Positions 23,357-32,315 are shown, counted from the first letter of the stretch. The stretch: 32,893 bases of DNA from Acidobacteriota bacterium (GCA_003388555.1 QQVD01000027.1:87951-120843); one strand, 5' to 3'. Notes: generated from the sequence alone by a model not told the origin. Program-made: numbers and translations.

Positions 23357-24822
23357 GGGCGCTCCCCAACGGTCGCCGGGCGTCGGGCCAGCACCGCCCG
23401 CGCTTCGGCGAGCGGCAGGAGGCCGAGACGGTGTCCGGCCGCGACATAGGCGGTCAGCAGCAGGCCGAGAGTCACGGCTCGAGTCGGGAGAGGCGATTGC
23501 CATCCGGCCAGCATCGCGCCGACGAGCACCGGCGCCCCGACCAGTGTCGTCGGTACGAGGCTCAGCCGAACGCCGCGCAGACAGAGGTTCACGAACGAGA
23601 ACGAGAAGAAGACAGCGGCGGCGACGAGATAGGCCAGAGCCGTTCGCTCGGCAGTCCCTGCCTCGCCGCCCTGGATCGCCACGAGCGAACCGGCCACCGT
23701 CGCGACCGCGTAGACGATCATCGCGCCGGCTGCGTCGCGGGCGTGGCCTTGCAGGTAGAGGACCATGTTGCAGCACTCGGCGCAACCGTAGAGCAGAGCA
23801 CTGAGCAGGATCAACGTGGCTGTCGCGTGCACCGGGAGGAAGTCGTCGCCGAGGAGGAGCACCAGGAGATCTCGGCCGACCAGAGCCCAGCCCATCACCA
23901 CGCAGGTGACGGCCGCCGCGACGCATCGCATCGACACTTCGGTCCAGTCCACGACCCGCTGCATTTCCCCCCGGGTGTAGAGGTCCGCGAGAGTCGGTGT
24001 GAGCGCGCGCCGCGCCGACAACACGAGGAGCTGGAGGAAGTTGTACGGCTGAAGGGCAAGCGCCAGGAAGCCCGCCTGAGCGGGCGCCGACCAGGCGGCG
24101 ATGGCGTAGACGGCGAACTGGCCCTGGAAGCGCCAGGCCAGGTTGGCGACGAAGGCGGCGAGCGCGAAGCCGGTGAAGGGCCGGAGAGTGGACCACGATG
24201 CCGCCCGGAGGGACAGCGGCGCGATCCGCTGCAGTAGCCACGCCGTGGCCGCGAAGAGAGCCGAGTAGAGGAGTGCCAGCCCGATGGCGACACCGTCGAG
24301 ACCTGCGACTGCGAAACCGATCGCCACGACTGGCAGGGCCAGTGCTGCCCGTGCGATGACGAAGAGCGACAGAGTTCCAGATCGGTCGAACGGCAGGTAG
24401 AGGCTGGTCGCCGCCTCGCTGGAGAAGAGCGCGAACGCGAACAAGGCGAGCACGGCGATGAAGGCGGAGTCGACTCCGAGCTGCGGTGAGCCGAGGAGCC
24501 AGGCGGCGACGCCGACGGCGGCGATGGCTCCGAGCGCCAACTTTCCGAACCAGATCGATGACCCCAGCGCCAGGGCTTCTTCGCGTCGACCCAGACTCCA
24601 TAGCGGAGCCAGATAGCGAGCCTCGACCATCGGCAGGCCGAGCGCCGCGACACCGCCGCCGATGGCGACGACCGCCATCCAGGCGGCATAGAAGCCGTAC
24701 GACTCGGCCCCCAGCAGACGGGGGAGCACGACCGCCGTGACGACGAGCACGACCTGGGCCGCGAACCGGCCGCCGGTCAGCTTCGCGACCGTGCGCAGGC
24801 CTCGTGCGGCATCGGCGGTCAT
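23353..24822 (-). CDS. Wzx-like polysaccharide flippase
   Basis: The 489-residue protein has about 12-14 hydrophobic spans through its whole length, with an N-terminal 'AKLTGGRFAAQVVLVVTAVVLPRLLG' typical of the Polysacc_synt/MVF group ('G..y' follows as 'AESYGFYAAWMAV'). It would flip a polyprenyl-linked oligosaccharide to the outer face of the inner membrane. The ATG at 24822 overlaps the upstream glycosyltransferase stop as ATGA. The sequence names no substrate; the neighbours suggest a sulfated or methylated repeat unit. Confidence 0.87.
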   Translation of the reverse strand: MTADAARGLRTVAKLTGGRFAAQVVLVVTAVVLPRLLGAESYGFYAAWMAVVAIGGGVAALGLPMVEARYLAPLWSLGRREEALALGSSIWFGKLALGAIAAVGVAAWLLGSPQLGVDSAFIAVLALFAFALFSSEAATSLYLPFDRSGTLSLFVIARAALALPVVAIGFAVAGLDGVAIGLALLYSALFAATAWLLQRIAPLSLRAASWSTLRPFTGFALAAFVANLAWRFQGQFAVYAIAAWSAPAQAGFLALALQPYNFLQLLVLSARRALTPTLADLYTRGEMQRVVDWTEVSMRCVAAAVTCVVMGWALVGRDLLVLLLGDDFLPVHATATLILLSALLYGCAECCNMVLYLQGHARDAAGAMIVYAVATVAGSLVAIQGGEAGTAERTALAYLVAAAVFFSFSFVNLCLRGVRLSLVPTTLVGAPVLVGAMLAGWQSPLPTRAVTLGLLLTAYVAAGHRLGLLPLAEARAVLARRPATVGERP

Positions 24823-26078
24823 CTCCAGACCGCATCGACTCGGGTGTCGCTCTCCGCTGGACTTCCGGATCCCGGTGCACCCTCACCGGAGAAGGCGAGG
24901 GCGTATCGTGCAGCGACCCGGCGCCAGGAGTGGCGCTCCGCCGTGGCGGTGATCTCTCTGCGAACCGCAGGATCGTCGACGGCAACCAGCGCATGGCAGA
25001 TCTTGTCCGCCAGGTCCTCCGGATCCTTCTCCCGGCAGAGCCAGCCATTGCGCTGATGCGAGATGACGTCGGGGATCCCGTCCACAGCGCTGGCGACGAC
25101 ACCGACTCCGGCCGCCATCGCCTCGATCACCACCGTCGGCATTCCTTCGGTGTCGCCATGGCGATCCACGATCGAAGGCACGACGCTGAGCCGACAGGAG
25201 GCCAGGTAGCTGGCGATCTCTTCGTGGGTCTTGGGCCCTACGAACCGCACTTTGCTCTCGAGGCCGAGGCGCGCGACTTCGCGACGCAGCGATTCCTCCA
25301 GCGCTCCGTAGCCCACGACGACGAGGCCGAGCCCAGGATGGCGCTGGAGCACGCGCGGCAGCGCGCGGAGCAGGTAGACGACGCCCTTCTTCTCGCTGAG
25401 ACGTCCGAAGAAGAGGAGATAGCCGGAGGGGAAGTCGGGATCATCGGCTGGCCGGGGCGGAGCGTTGCGGAAGAGCTCGAGATGCGCACCCATCGGCTGG
25501 ATCTCGGCGCCGATCGGTCTACCGGCGAGCGACTCCAGACGAGCGGACACGTGACTGCCGTCAGCGAATACGGCATCGCTTCGATCGAGTACGTACCGCG
25601 CCAGCCGGCGCCCGAAGGGCAACTTGGCCAGCATGAAGACGTCGCCGGCGTGAACGGACAGCACGTGACGGAATCGGGGCCTGCGACCTCGTGCCCACGC
25701 GACCGCCAGGCCCTGGGGCACGATCCAGTGTGAGTTGACGACCTCGATCCCTCGAGCCGTCGCGAGACGTCGCGTCGCACGGGCGAGCGCTGTGACGTAC
25801 AACGGTGTCTGCAGCCAGGCAAGGGGATGGCGCCGCAAGTTGTCCGCCATCCCGTGGCCGTAGGCGAGCACCTGGAGGCGTCGCGGCACGAAGTAGCGGA
25901 ACCTGCGCACCTCGACGCCACCCAGCCGGGTCTCGCGAGGGACTCCAGGAGCATCGGGAACCAGAGCGCACACTTCACCGTGCGCGGTGAGCGCGTTCGC
26001 CAGGTCGTACACGAAGCGCGGCAGCGTGTCGCTGAGATCGAGCGGGAACGTGCTCGAGCTGACGAGGATCCTGGTCAC
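24819..26078 (-). CDS. Family-4 glycosyltransferase
   Basis: The 419-residue GT-B enzyme begins 'VTRILVSSSTFPLDLSDTLPRFVYDLANAL' and has 'NSHWIVPQGLAVA' (about 118), 'LSVHAGDVF' (about 140), 'YLLFFGRLSEKKGVVYLLRALPRVL' (about 218-242) and the donor site 'GDTEGMPTVVIEAMAAGVGVVASAVDGIPDVI' (about 305-336). The start GTG 26078 is chosen because conserved sequence begins there. An in-frame TTG at 26147 would add 23 mostly Ser/Arg/Leu residues encoded by a GA-rich repeat. It heads the unit with flippase and sulfotransferase. Cytoplasmic, assembling the lipid-linked glycan. Confidence 0.86.
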   Translation of the reverse strand: MTRILVSSSTFPLDLSDTLPRFVYDLANALTAHGEVCALVPDAPGVPRETRLGGVEVRRFRYFVPRRLQVLAYGHGMADNLRRHPLAWLQTPLYVTALARATRRLATARGIEVVNSHWIVPQGLAVAWARGRRPRFRHVLSVHAGDVFMLAKLPFGRRLARYVLDRSDAVFADGSHVSARLESLAGRPIGAEIQPMGAHLELFRNAPPRPADDPDFPSGYLLFFGRLSEKKGVVYLLRALPRVLQRHPGLGLVVVGYGALEESLRREVARLGLESKVRFVGPKTHEEIASYLASCRLSVVPSIVDRHGDTEGMPTVVIEAMAAGVGVVASAVDGIPDVISHQRNGWLCREKDPEDLADKICHALVAVDDPAVRREITATAERHSWRRVAARYALAFSGEGAPGSGSPAESDTRVDAVWR

Positions 26079-26098
26079 GTATTGCCGCTCGGCGAGTT

Positions 26099-26130
26099 CG
26101 AGAGCGCGAGAGCGCGAGAGAGAGCGAGAG
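26099..26130. repeat. GA-rich octamer simple repeat
   Basis: CGAGAGCG occurs twice in tandem, followed by CGAGAGAG and AGCGAGAG, so about four 8-base units lie 21 bp upstream of the GTG of the glycosyltransferase at 24819-26078. Eight is not a multiple of three. Confidence 0.7.
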
Positions 26131-26146
26131 GAACGAAGTGAGGCCA

Positions 26147-26175
26147 ATCTTTGGTCCGTGTCGGATGCCCGTCAA
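26147..26175 (-). promoter_or_regulatory. Candidate sigma-70-like promoter
   Basis: On the minus strand TTGACG (26175-26170) is followed after exactly 17 bases by AAAGAT (26152-26147). The -35 is one base from consensus, the -10 only half-matching. Initiation near 26140 would give a 60-base leader carrying the GA-rich octamers before the GTG at 26078. Confidence 0.4.
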
Positions 26176-26398
26176 GGTCGAAGGTGGACCTGCGCTGGAC
26201 AGTACGTATGACTGGCTCGTCAACACGCCTGGCCTCGCCGGGTCTCCGGCCGGTCCGGTCACTGCATACCGTCCAGAGACCGAGCTGTCGTAGATCTCCT
26301 CGGGTCCTGTGGGGAGTGATGTGAGCCGAGGACCGATTGGCGGGGCCAGGCTCCGGGTCGCCGCGCCGGCCTCGGCTGACTGGTCGGCAGACTCTGGT

Positions 26399-28474
26399 TC
26401 AGCGCCCGGTGTGCGAGCGCCATGAGGACGTGTCACCGCTGTCGAAACCGTCGTAGAAGAGCAACGAGGGATCGCGGTACCAGATCTCGAAGCGATCGTC
26501 CTGATCGACGACGACGAAGCCCGATGAGCGCAGGACGGCTTCGATCTCGAGCTCGCCGGCCTGACGTCGGAAGCAGACAGCGTCGATCGAAAACTCTTCG
26601 AGCCCCGTCCTGAGGAGCTCCACGGAGGCGGCATCCGGCGCTCCCAGCCAAGCGATGTCGATCAGGGCGGAACGCCGCTCGAAGTCGTCCTCTCCGCGAT
26701 GGAAGCGGTTCAGGTCGAGATAGTGGCGGGCCTTCAATGGGTGCGGGTGGTGGTGGAACGTCGGCAGCCACAGACCGACGAGGTCCGGCGCCAGCACGAA
26801 CGCCCCGTCGGGCACCAGCTCGTCGATCCGACGCGCCTGCTCGTACATCGGCCAACGTACCTTGAGCGTCGGCGGCCATCTCAACAGGGTCCGGTTCTCC
26901 GACGCGAGGGTGCTGGAGGTGGGAACGAAGATCGCGTAGGCCGCCAACAGGGCGGCGCTGGCCGCGAGCATCTTCCGGTCTCGCCCGCCGAGATGGAGCG
27001 GCGTCAGGATCACCAGCACGAGCAGGACGGGCAACGGCACGACCCAGAGGCTGCGCCAGTAGGCCGGCCCGGTCACCAGATCGTGAACCAGCCACGCCAG
27101 GTACGGATTGAGCAGGACGATCCACGCAGCCAGGGGAAGTCCGATGGCGAAACGCTGCGCCATTCCGACCGGGGTGATGGTCCATGCGAGCGGTAGGGCG
27201 ATCAGCGCCACGACCCGAAGGCGCTCCACGCCGACCACCTCTCCCAGCGCCGTGGCCAGCATCTCGCCGAGAGCCCCGTAGTCGAAGACCGCCCCGTCGG
27301 GAGTGATCACCCTGGAAACGTCGCCCCGCAGCACGAGCGCGAAGACGATCAGATACGAGGAGGTCGCTGCGCCCATGGCAAAGGTGCGCCAGCGGTCGCG
27401 ACCGGCCCTCAGGCCGCTGACCAGACAGCTCAGCGAGACCGCGGGCGCCGCCCAGAACGCCGTGACGTTGAAGCCGACGGCGGCGATCTGCGAGGCGGTG
27501 AGCAGCAGCAACGTGCGACGCCTGGGTCGACTGGCATATTCCAGCGCGAACGAGGCGACCAGAGGCAGCGCGAGGCTGACCAGCAGACCTTTTCCCTGCC
27601 AGATCCTGACGAAGCCGAAGTTGCCGTATCCCCGGTGGACTTCACCCGTCGCCCACAGCACGACCACCGCTGCAATCGTGGCCGGTAGCCACTGCGCGGG
27701 GAGCAGGGTGCGGAAGAGCCGCGCGTAGCAGAGCGGCACCGCGACGGCCCCCAGTGCCGCCGCGAAGAGGTGGAAGGCCGGAAGGGCAGCGACTCCCGTC
27801 AGCCAGGAGAAGGCACCGATCGCCACCTCCCAGGACTGCGCGCTGTAGATCGCCAAGGGCAGGGGCAGGCCGGGGATGCCGTGCAGCGTGTCGCCGGCCA
27901 GCAGGGGCTGCCAGGGGTGGTCCGCGGCGCTTACGGCGAGGTTGACGTAGAGAGAGTCGTCGTAGTCGCTGCGGTGGGCGATGAGCGCCAGCAGCGCACA
28001 GACCAGTCCGACGCACCAGAGCACCGCCTCACCGAGGCGCGACGTCGAAGCCTGTTCGAGGCGCCCCCCCGATCCAGCGACGAACGAGAAGAAGCCGACG
28101 CACAGGAGGCCGAGGATCCACCACCAGAGGAGCAGCGGAGTACCGAACCAGTGGAGGAGTGGAGTACCGACAACGGCTCCGACCGCGCAGCAGAGTCGCA
28201 GGTGGGGTCGGGTGTCCCGGGGCGAGCGAGGCTCGTCGGCACTGCCATCGTCGCCGCCGTCGGCTCCCGGGCTGGACGGCGCTTCTCGACTCTCTTTGGT
28301 CCTTCGAGCTCGTAGCGCGAGTGCGACGGCGACACCCAGCAACAGCCCGAATCCCCACACCAGGTGGACGAGCGATCCGCCGGCCCACACCGTCAGATGG
28401 CAGCACAGGGTCCACAGTCCGTAGGCCAGACAGCCCGACTCGACGAGCCGGTGGCTCAGAGGTGTCTCCGGCAC
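26399..28474 (-). CDS. Large polytopic membrane protein, GT-C-like, copy 2
   Basis: The 691-residue paralog of the protein at 16098-18137 has the same layout: early spans, a charged Gly/Asp/Ser linker (about 58-90), a loop 'HRSDYDDSLYVNLAVSAADHP' (about 167-187) with 'AGDTLHGIPGLP', a dense membrane block (about 205-520) containing 'YGNFGFVRIWQGKGLL', and a soluble C-terminal region ('DGAFVLAPDLVGLWLPTF', 'DRFEIWYRDPS'). Unlike copy 1 it ends with an extra tail 'LFYDGFDSGDTSSWRSHTGR'. I remember the DGF-x-SGDTS-x-W pattern from the ends of secreted proteins in Acidobacteria-like genomes. GTG 28474 lies four bases after the amidotransferase stop. Predicted outer-face sugar transferase, polymerase or ligase; function unproven. 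Confidence 0.8.
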   Translation of the reverse strand: MPETPLSHRLVESGCLAYGLWTLCCHLTVWAGGSLVHLVWGFGLLLGVAVALALRARRTKESREAPSSPGADGGDDGSADEPRSPRDTRPHLRLCCAVGAVVGTPLLHWFGTPLLLWWWILGLLCVGFFSFVAGSGGRLEQASTSRLGEAVLWCVGLVCALLALIAHRSDYDDSLYVNLAVSAADHPWQPLLAGDTLHGIPGLPLPLAIYSAQSWEVAIGAFSWLTGVAALPAFHLFAAALGAVAVPLCYARLFRTLLPAQWLPATIAAVVVLWATGEVHRGYGNFGFVRIWQGKGLLVSLALPLVASFALEYASRPRRRTLLLLTASQIAAVGFNVTAFWAAPAVSLSCLVSGLRAGRDRWRTFAMGAATSSYLIVFALVLRGDVSRVITPDGAVFDYGALGEMLATALGEVVGVERLRVVALIALPLAWTITPVGMAQRFAIGLPLAAWIVLLNPYLAWLVHDLVTGPAYWRSLWVVPLPVLLVLVILTPLHLGGRDRKMLAASAALLAAYAIFVPTSSTLASENRTLLRWPPTLKVRWPMYEQARRIDELVPDGAFVLAPDLVGLWLPTFHHHPHPLKARHYLDLNRFHRGEDDFERRSALIDIAWLGAPDAASVELLRTGLEEFSIDAVCFRRQAGELEIEAVLRSSGFVVVDQDDRFEIWYRDPSLLFYDGFDSGDTSSWRSHTGR

Positions 28475-28478
28475 GGGA

Positions 28479-30422
28479 TCAGGAAGCCTCGCGGGTCAGC
28501 TCGTCGGCGAGGAGCGCCGGTCCACGACTCTCGTTCCAGACCTGGAACACGAGGATCGACCAGAGGAAGAAGCGCCAGTCACGTGCCTCGCTCAGATGTT
28601 CTCGCCATCGACGCGTGACGATTCGGTGATCGAACAGGCCCTCGTCGCGCAACCGCTGCGGATCGAGGAGGCTCTCGCACCACGAACGCAGGGGGCCGCG
28701 AAGCCAGGAGCCCAGAGGCAGCTCGAATCCGGCCTTCGGGCGTTCGACCAGTGCAGGCGGCACGTACCTCTCCAGCAGGCGACGCAGCAACCACTTGCTC
28801 TGACCATCGCGGCGGCGCAGGCCCATCGGCAGTCGCCAGGCGAAGCGGACGAGCTCGTGATCCAGGAACGGCACCCGTCCCTCCAGGCCGTGACGCATGG
28901 TGGCCCGATCGAGCTTGACGAGGATGTCGTCGGGAAGATAGGTGACGAGGTCGAGGAACCGCCACCTGGACTCCAGGGGGAGTGCGTCGAGGCTGCCGTC
29001 GAGCTCGTCGGCGAGGCGACGGGGCGCGAAGTCAGAGCCACCAAGGACCGATCTCTCCGGCTCCGGGCAGTTGGAGAAGGAGAGCTCGTAGAGGTGGTCT
29101 GCTCGGCGGCTCTGCAACGCCTCACTGAGCCGTGCCACCTTCCCGGTGAGCCTTCCCGCCATCGCATGCACTGGCGTGAGTTGGCTGGCCGCCGCTCCCA
29201 GTCGCCCCGCCGGCACACGGACCGAGGCTGGCACGAGCGACAGTCGACGCCACAGGCGATCCGTCGCGGCGTAGCGCGGGTATCCGCCGAACAGCTCGTC
29301 GCCGCCATCGCCGGACAGCACGACCTTGACGTCACGACGTGCCATTCGAGAGACCAGGTGCACCGGGACCTGGGACGGATCCGCGAACGGCTCGTTGGAG
29401 GACGCCGGCAACTCCGAGAGCTGCTGGAGGACGTCGTCGGCGGTCACCCGAAGCTCGGTGTGGTCTGTGCCCAGGTGGTCTGCGACGCGTCGCGCCCAGG
29501 GCGCTTCGTCGAACGACGGATCCTCGAAGCCGACCGTGAACGTGCGCACCGGAGCGCTGCGTTGGCTCTGCATCACCGCCACGACGAGAGAGGAGTCGAC
29601 TCCGCCGGAGAGGAAGGCGCCCACCGGGACGTCGGCCAGGAGTCGGAGCTCGATCGAACGGTGCAGGTGGCGATCGAGCATCTCGAGGGCGTCCTCGGGG
29701 CTCAGCGCGTCGTCCTCTACCTCGTGTCCGAGCAGGGACCGAGGGTCCCACCACCTGCGTGCCGCGGCGAGATTGCCGTCCTCGTCGGCCTCGACGAGGC
29801 ATCCTGCCGGGAGCTTGCTCACGTCGCGATAGATCGTGTGTGGCGCTGGTATGTAGCCGCGGCTGAGCAGAGAGGCCAGCGCTCCCGTGTCGATTCGGCG
29901 CTGTGCCCCGGGGAGTCCGGCCAGCCCAGCCAGCTCCGAGGAGAAGGCGACCGTTTCGCCGAGGCGGGCGAAGTAGAGCGGCTTCTCGCCGATGCGGTCC
30001 CGAGCCAGGGTCAGCACCCGGCGCTCGTGGTCCCAGACGGCGAAGGCGAACATGCCGTTGAAGCGCTCGAGCGATCCCTCGACACCCCACTCGCAGAAGG
30101 CGGCGAGCATCACCTCGGTGTCCGAGGTTCCCCGGAAGCGACGCCCGCGTTCACGAAGCTCCTCACGCAGCTCGAGGTAGTTGTAGATCTCACCGTTGGT
30201 GACGATGCGAAAGCGCCCGTCGGTGGAGAGCATCGGCTGATCGCCGCTGGGAGAGAGGTCGATGATCGCCAGACGGGCGTGTCCCAGGGCGATCCGACGA
30301 CTCGGATCGATCCATTGCGCCCGACGGTCGGGTCCACGGTGTGCCAGGCGTGCGACCATCCCGGAGAGCTGCTCCTCGCCGGTCTCGATCCGGCGACCGA
30401 TCAGGCCCGCGATGCCGCACAC
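28479..30422 (-). CDS. asnB: Asparagine-synthase-like glutamine amidotransferase
   Basis: The 647-residue protein has an N-terminal glutaminase domain with nucleophile Cys2 ('VCGIAGLIG', exposed after Met removal) and 'LAHRGPDRRAQW', 'ALGHARLAIIDLS', 'IVTNGEIYNYLELREEL' (about 74-89). The C-terminal synthetase domain has the ATP-PPi loop 'LSGGVDSS' (about 271-278), 'VVLSGDGGDELFGGYPRY' and 'DRATMRHGLEGRVPFLDHELV'. GTG 30422 is fixed by the Cys2 requirement and has GAGGGA eight bases upstream. It overlaps the previous gene by 22 bases. In surface glycan clusters such proteins commonly amidate sugar carboxyl groups (uronamide formation) rather than make asparagine; which applies here is open. 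All key catalytic motifs are present. The symbol names the family. Confidence 0.92.
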   Translation of the reverse strand: MCGIAGLIGRRIETGEEQLSGMVARLAHRGPDRRAQWIDPSRRIALGHARLAIIDLSPSGDQPMLSTDGRFRIVTNGEIYNYLELREELRERGRRFRGTSDTEVMLAAFCEWGVEGSLERFNGMFAFAVWDHERRVLTLARDRIGEKPLYFARLGETVAFSSELAGLAGLPGAQRRIDTGALASLLSRGYIPAPHTIYRDVSKLPAGCLVEADEDGNLAAARRWWDPRSLLGHEVEDDALSPEDALEMLDRHLHRSIELRLLADVPVGAFLSGGVDSSLVVAVMQSQRSAPVRTFTVGFEDPSFDEAPWARRVADHLGTDHTELRVTADDVLQQLSELPASSNEPFADPSQVPVHLVSRMARRDVKVVLSGDGGDELFGGYPRYAATDRLWRRLSLVPASVRVPAGRLGAAASQLTPVHAMAGRLTGKVARLSEALQSRRADHLYELSFSNCPEPERSVLGGSDFAPRRLADELDGSLDALPLESRWRFLDLVTYLPDDILVKLDRATMRHGLEGRVPFLDHELVRFAWRLPMGLRRRDGQSKWLLRRLLERYVPPALVERPKAGFELPLGSWLRGPLRSWCESLLDPQRLRDEGLFDHRIVTRRWREHLSEARDWRFFLWSILVFQVWNESRGPALLADELTREAS

Positions 30423-31606
30423 GTCGGGTGTCCCTCGCCACCGGCCGCGGGCGAGGCCCCGTGGCGCTCGAGCACTTCGAGGAAGAGCTCCTGGAATCGC
30501 TTGGCGCTCTCGGCGGCCGAGAAGCGTGTTCTGGTCGCGGTCGCTGCTCGTTCGCCCATCCGAGCCCGTTCGTCCGGGGCGTCCTTCATCCTGGCCAGCG
30601 CTTCGGCGAAGGCAGAGGTGTCGTCGACCGGTACCAGCAGGCCGGTCGCTTCGTGCTCTATGAGCTCGTCCGGGCCGTAGGGACAGCGGGTAGAGACGAC
30701 CGGGGTGCCGCAGGCCATCGCTTCGATGACCACGTTCGGCAGGCCCTCGAAATGGCTGCTGAGCGCCAGGCAGTCGGCGGCGCGCAGGAACGGGAAGGGA
30801 TTGTCGCGGAAACCGAACCATCGGACCCGACCGGCGATGCCGAGTCGCGCGGCGCGCCGCTCGAGGCGACGAGCGTCCGGGCCTTCTCCGAGCATCCAGA
30901 GCTCGGCACGGGGCCCGAGGGTCGCGAACGCATCGAGCAGCATCGCCTGGTTCTTCTGGTCGTGCAGACGCCCGGCGTGAACGACGACGAAGCGGTCGGG
31001 GTCGCGCTCGAAGGGAAGCGGTTCCAGCGACTTCGCGAGCACCTGCTCCACCTCCACCAGGTTGTCGATTCGTACGGTCCTGCCAGGGGGTAGCCGCAGG
31101 TGGCTCTCGGTGGCGCGCCTCACCCCCTCGGAACAGCCCACGATGCGGTCGGCGCGACGGAGGGCGCGCCGGGCCCAGATCCCGAACAGGTGGGGCATCT
31201 CGCGACGGGGGTCGTTGACCTGTCGGCAGATCCAGGCCGGCCGATGCCGGGATCGCGCCAGAGCGGTTCCAGTGACCATGTTGACGTAGTGCAGCTGGCT
31301 GTACACGAGATCCGGCCGGATCTCGTCGATCAGGCGGCGGGTTCCCCGAATGGCCGAGAATACATGCCATGCCCGGGTCTTCGGCACCCAGTGCACCGTG
31401 ACGTCGTCAGGTGGCTGGTAGCGGAACGCGCGGCGCCAGAAACAAGCGTGGATCTCGAAGTGGCGGCGCGACAGGTAGCGCGAGAGCAGTTGGAACTGCC
31501 TCTCGGCGCCTCCGCCGGAGAGATCCGAGATCGACATCAGCAGTCGGAACCGACGCCCGGCATCGGGCTCGACTCGCGAATCTCCCATCGGCTGATCACC
31601 GACCAC
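30401..31606 (-). CDS. Family-4 glycosyltransferase
   Basis: The 401-residue GT-B protein has '[34 protein letters not shown]' (about 20-53, with the G-G-x-E-R N-terminal loop), '[22 protein letters not shown]' (about 223-244), and the donor site '[34 protein letters not shown]' (about 307-340). The GTG at 31606 is preferred because AGGAGGA lies six bases upstream, although an ATG six codons in also occurs. It overlaps the preceding gene by 11 bases, and its end overlaps the amidotransferase start by 22 bases. Predicted cytoplasmic NDP-sugar transferase. Confidence 0.88.
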   Translation of the reverse strand: MVGDQPMGDSRVEPDAGRRFRLLMSISDLSGGGAERQFQLLSRYLSRRHFEIHACFWRRAFRYQPPDDVTVHWVPKTRAWHVFSAIRGTRRLIDEIRPDLVYSQLHYVNMVTGTALARSRHRPAWICRQVNDPRREMPHLFGIWARRALRRADRIVGCSEGVRRATESHLRLPPGRTVRIDNLVEVEQVLAKSLEPLPFERDPDRFVVVHAGRLHDQKNQAMLLDAFATLGPRAELWMLGEGPDARRLERRAARLGIAGRVRWFGFRDNPFPFLRAADCLALSSHFEGLPNVVIEAMACGTPVVSTRCPYGPDELIEHEATGLLVPVDDTSAFAEALARMKDAPDERARMGERAATATRTRFSAAESAKRFQELFLEVLERHGASPAAGGEGHPTCAASRA

Positions 31607-32315
31607 GGCGGATCCTCCTGCGCAGGGGCAGGGTCGTCGCCAGCACGCCGAGTCCGTAGCGCACGCTGGCTGACAGGCCGATCGAGCTGGAGCGCTCGTC
31701 GTAGCGGGCCGGACAGCTGATCTCGCCGATGCGGTAGCCGCGGCGCAGCGCCGCGAGGAGGATCTGGTTGTCGAACACGAAGTCTTCCGAGAAGGTCGAG
31801 AGCGGGAGCTGCTCGAGAACCTGCCTCGAGTAGGCGCGGTAGCCGGTGTGGAACTCCGACAGCTTGGCGCCGAGAGCCAGGTTCTGGATCAGGGTCAGCG
31901 CCCGATTCGCGGCGTACTTGTATAGCGGCATGCCGCCCTCACGCGCGCGCCCGCCGAGGATGCGCGAGCCGAGCGCGACGTCGTAGACGCCGGTGGCGAT
32001 CATCGACGCCATCGCCGGCACCAGGCGCGGGTCGTACTGGTAGTCGGGATGCAGCATGACGACGATGTCGGCGCCGAGTGCCAGCGCCTCGCGGTAGCAG
32101 GTCTTCTGGTTGGCGCCGTAGCCGCGATTGGTTCGGTGCACGAAGGTGCGGATGCCGAGCCGCCGAGCGATCGCCACCGTCTCGTCGTCGCTGGCGTCGT
32201 CGACCAGCAGCACCTCGTCGATCAGGTCGCGCGGCAGGGCGTCGTAGGTGCGTTCCAGCGTCGCCGCAGCCCGGTAAGCCGGCAGCACCACCACGATCTT
32301 CCGACCTTCCAGCAA
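31596..32315 (-). CDS. Family-2 glycosyltransferase, DPM1-like without membrane tail
   Basis: The 239-residue GT-A protein has '[22 protein letters not shown]' (about 6-27), '[14 protein letters not shown]' (about 34-47), '[16 protein letters not shown]' (about 63-78), '[18 protein letters not shown]' (metal-site region, about 84-101) and '[15 protein letters not shown]' (about 157-171). It lacks the C-terminal membrane spans of its counterpart at 15033-16076. The start is TTG 32315: GGAGGAGA lies five bases upstream and the conserved strand begins a few codons later. It is first in the long minus-strand unit and directly borders a repeat-rich non-coding region. Confidence 0.87.
   Translation of the reverse strand: MLEGRKIVVVLPAYRAAATLERTYDALPRDLIDEVLLVDDASDDETVAIARRLGIRTFVHRTNRGYGANQKTCYREALALGADIVVMLHPDYQYDPRLVPAMASMIATGVYDVALGSRILGGRAREGGMPLYKYAANRALTLIQNLALGAKLSEFHTGYRAYSRQVLEQLPLSTFSEDFVFDNQILLAALRRGYRIGEISCPARYDERSSSIGLSASVRYGLGVLATTLPLRRRIRRGR
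31613..31619 (-). promoter_or_regulatory. Ribosome-binding site deciding a GTG start
   Basis: AGGAGGA on the minus strand, six bases before GTG 31606, fixes the start of the family-4 glycosyltransferase within the end of the upstream gene. Confidence 0.7.

Larger units (their letters stand above)
26079..26398. other. 320-bp non-coding gap inside the minus-strand locus
   Basis: No convincing gene lies here. The gap contains an octamer GA-rich repeat next to the downstream start, a candidate minus-strand promoter further out, and otherwise unremarkable GC-rich sequence. It splits the long minus-strand locus into two likely transcription units. Confidence 0.6.

Noticed and set aside
28479-31370. 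A 963-residue fusion of unknown domain and asparagine synthase
   Set aside because: The extension is out-of-frame glycosyltransferase sequence, and the enzyme needs Cys at position 2, which fixes the start at 30422.
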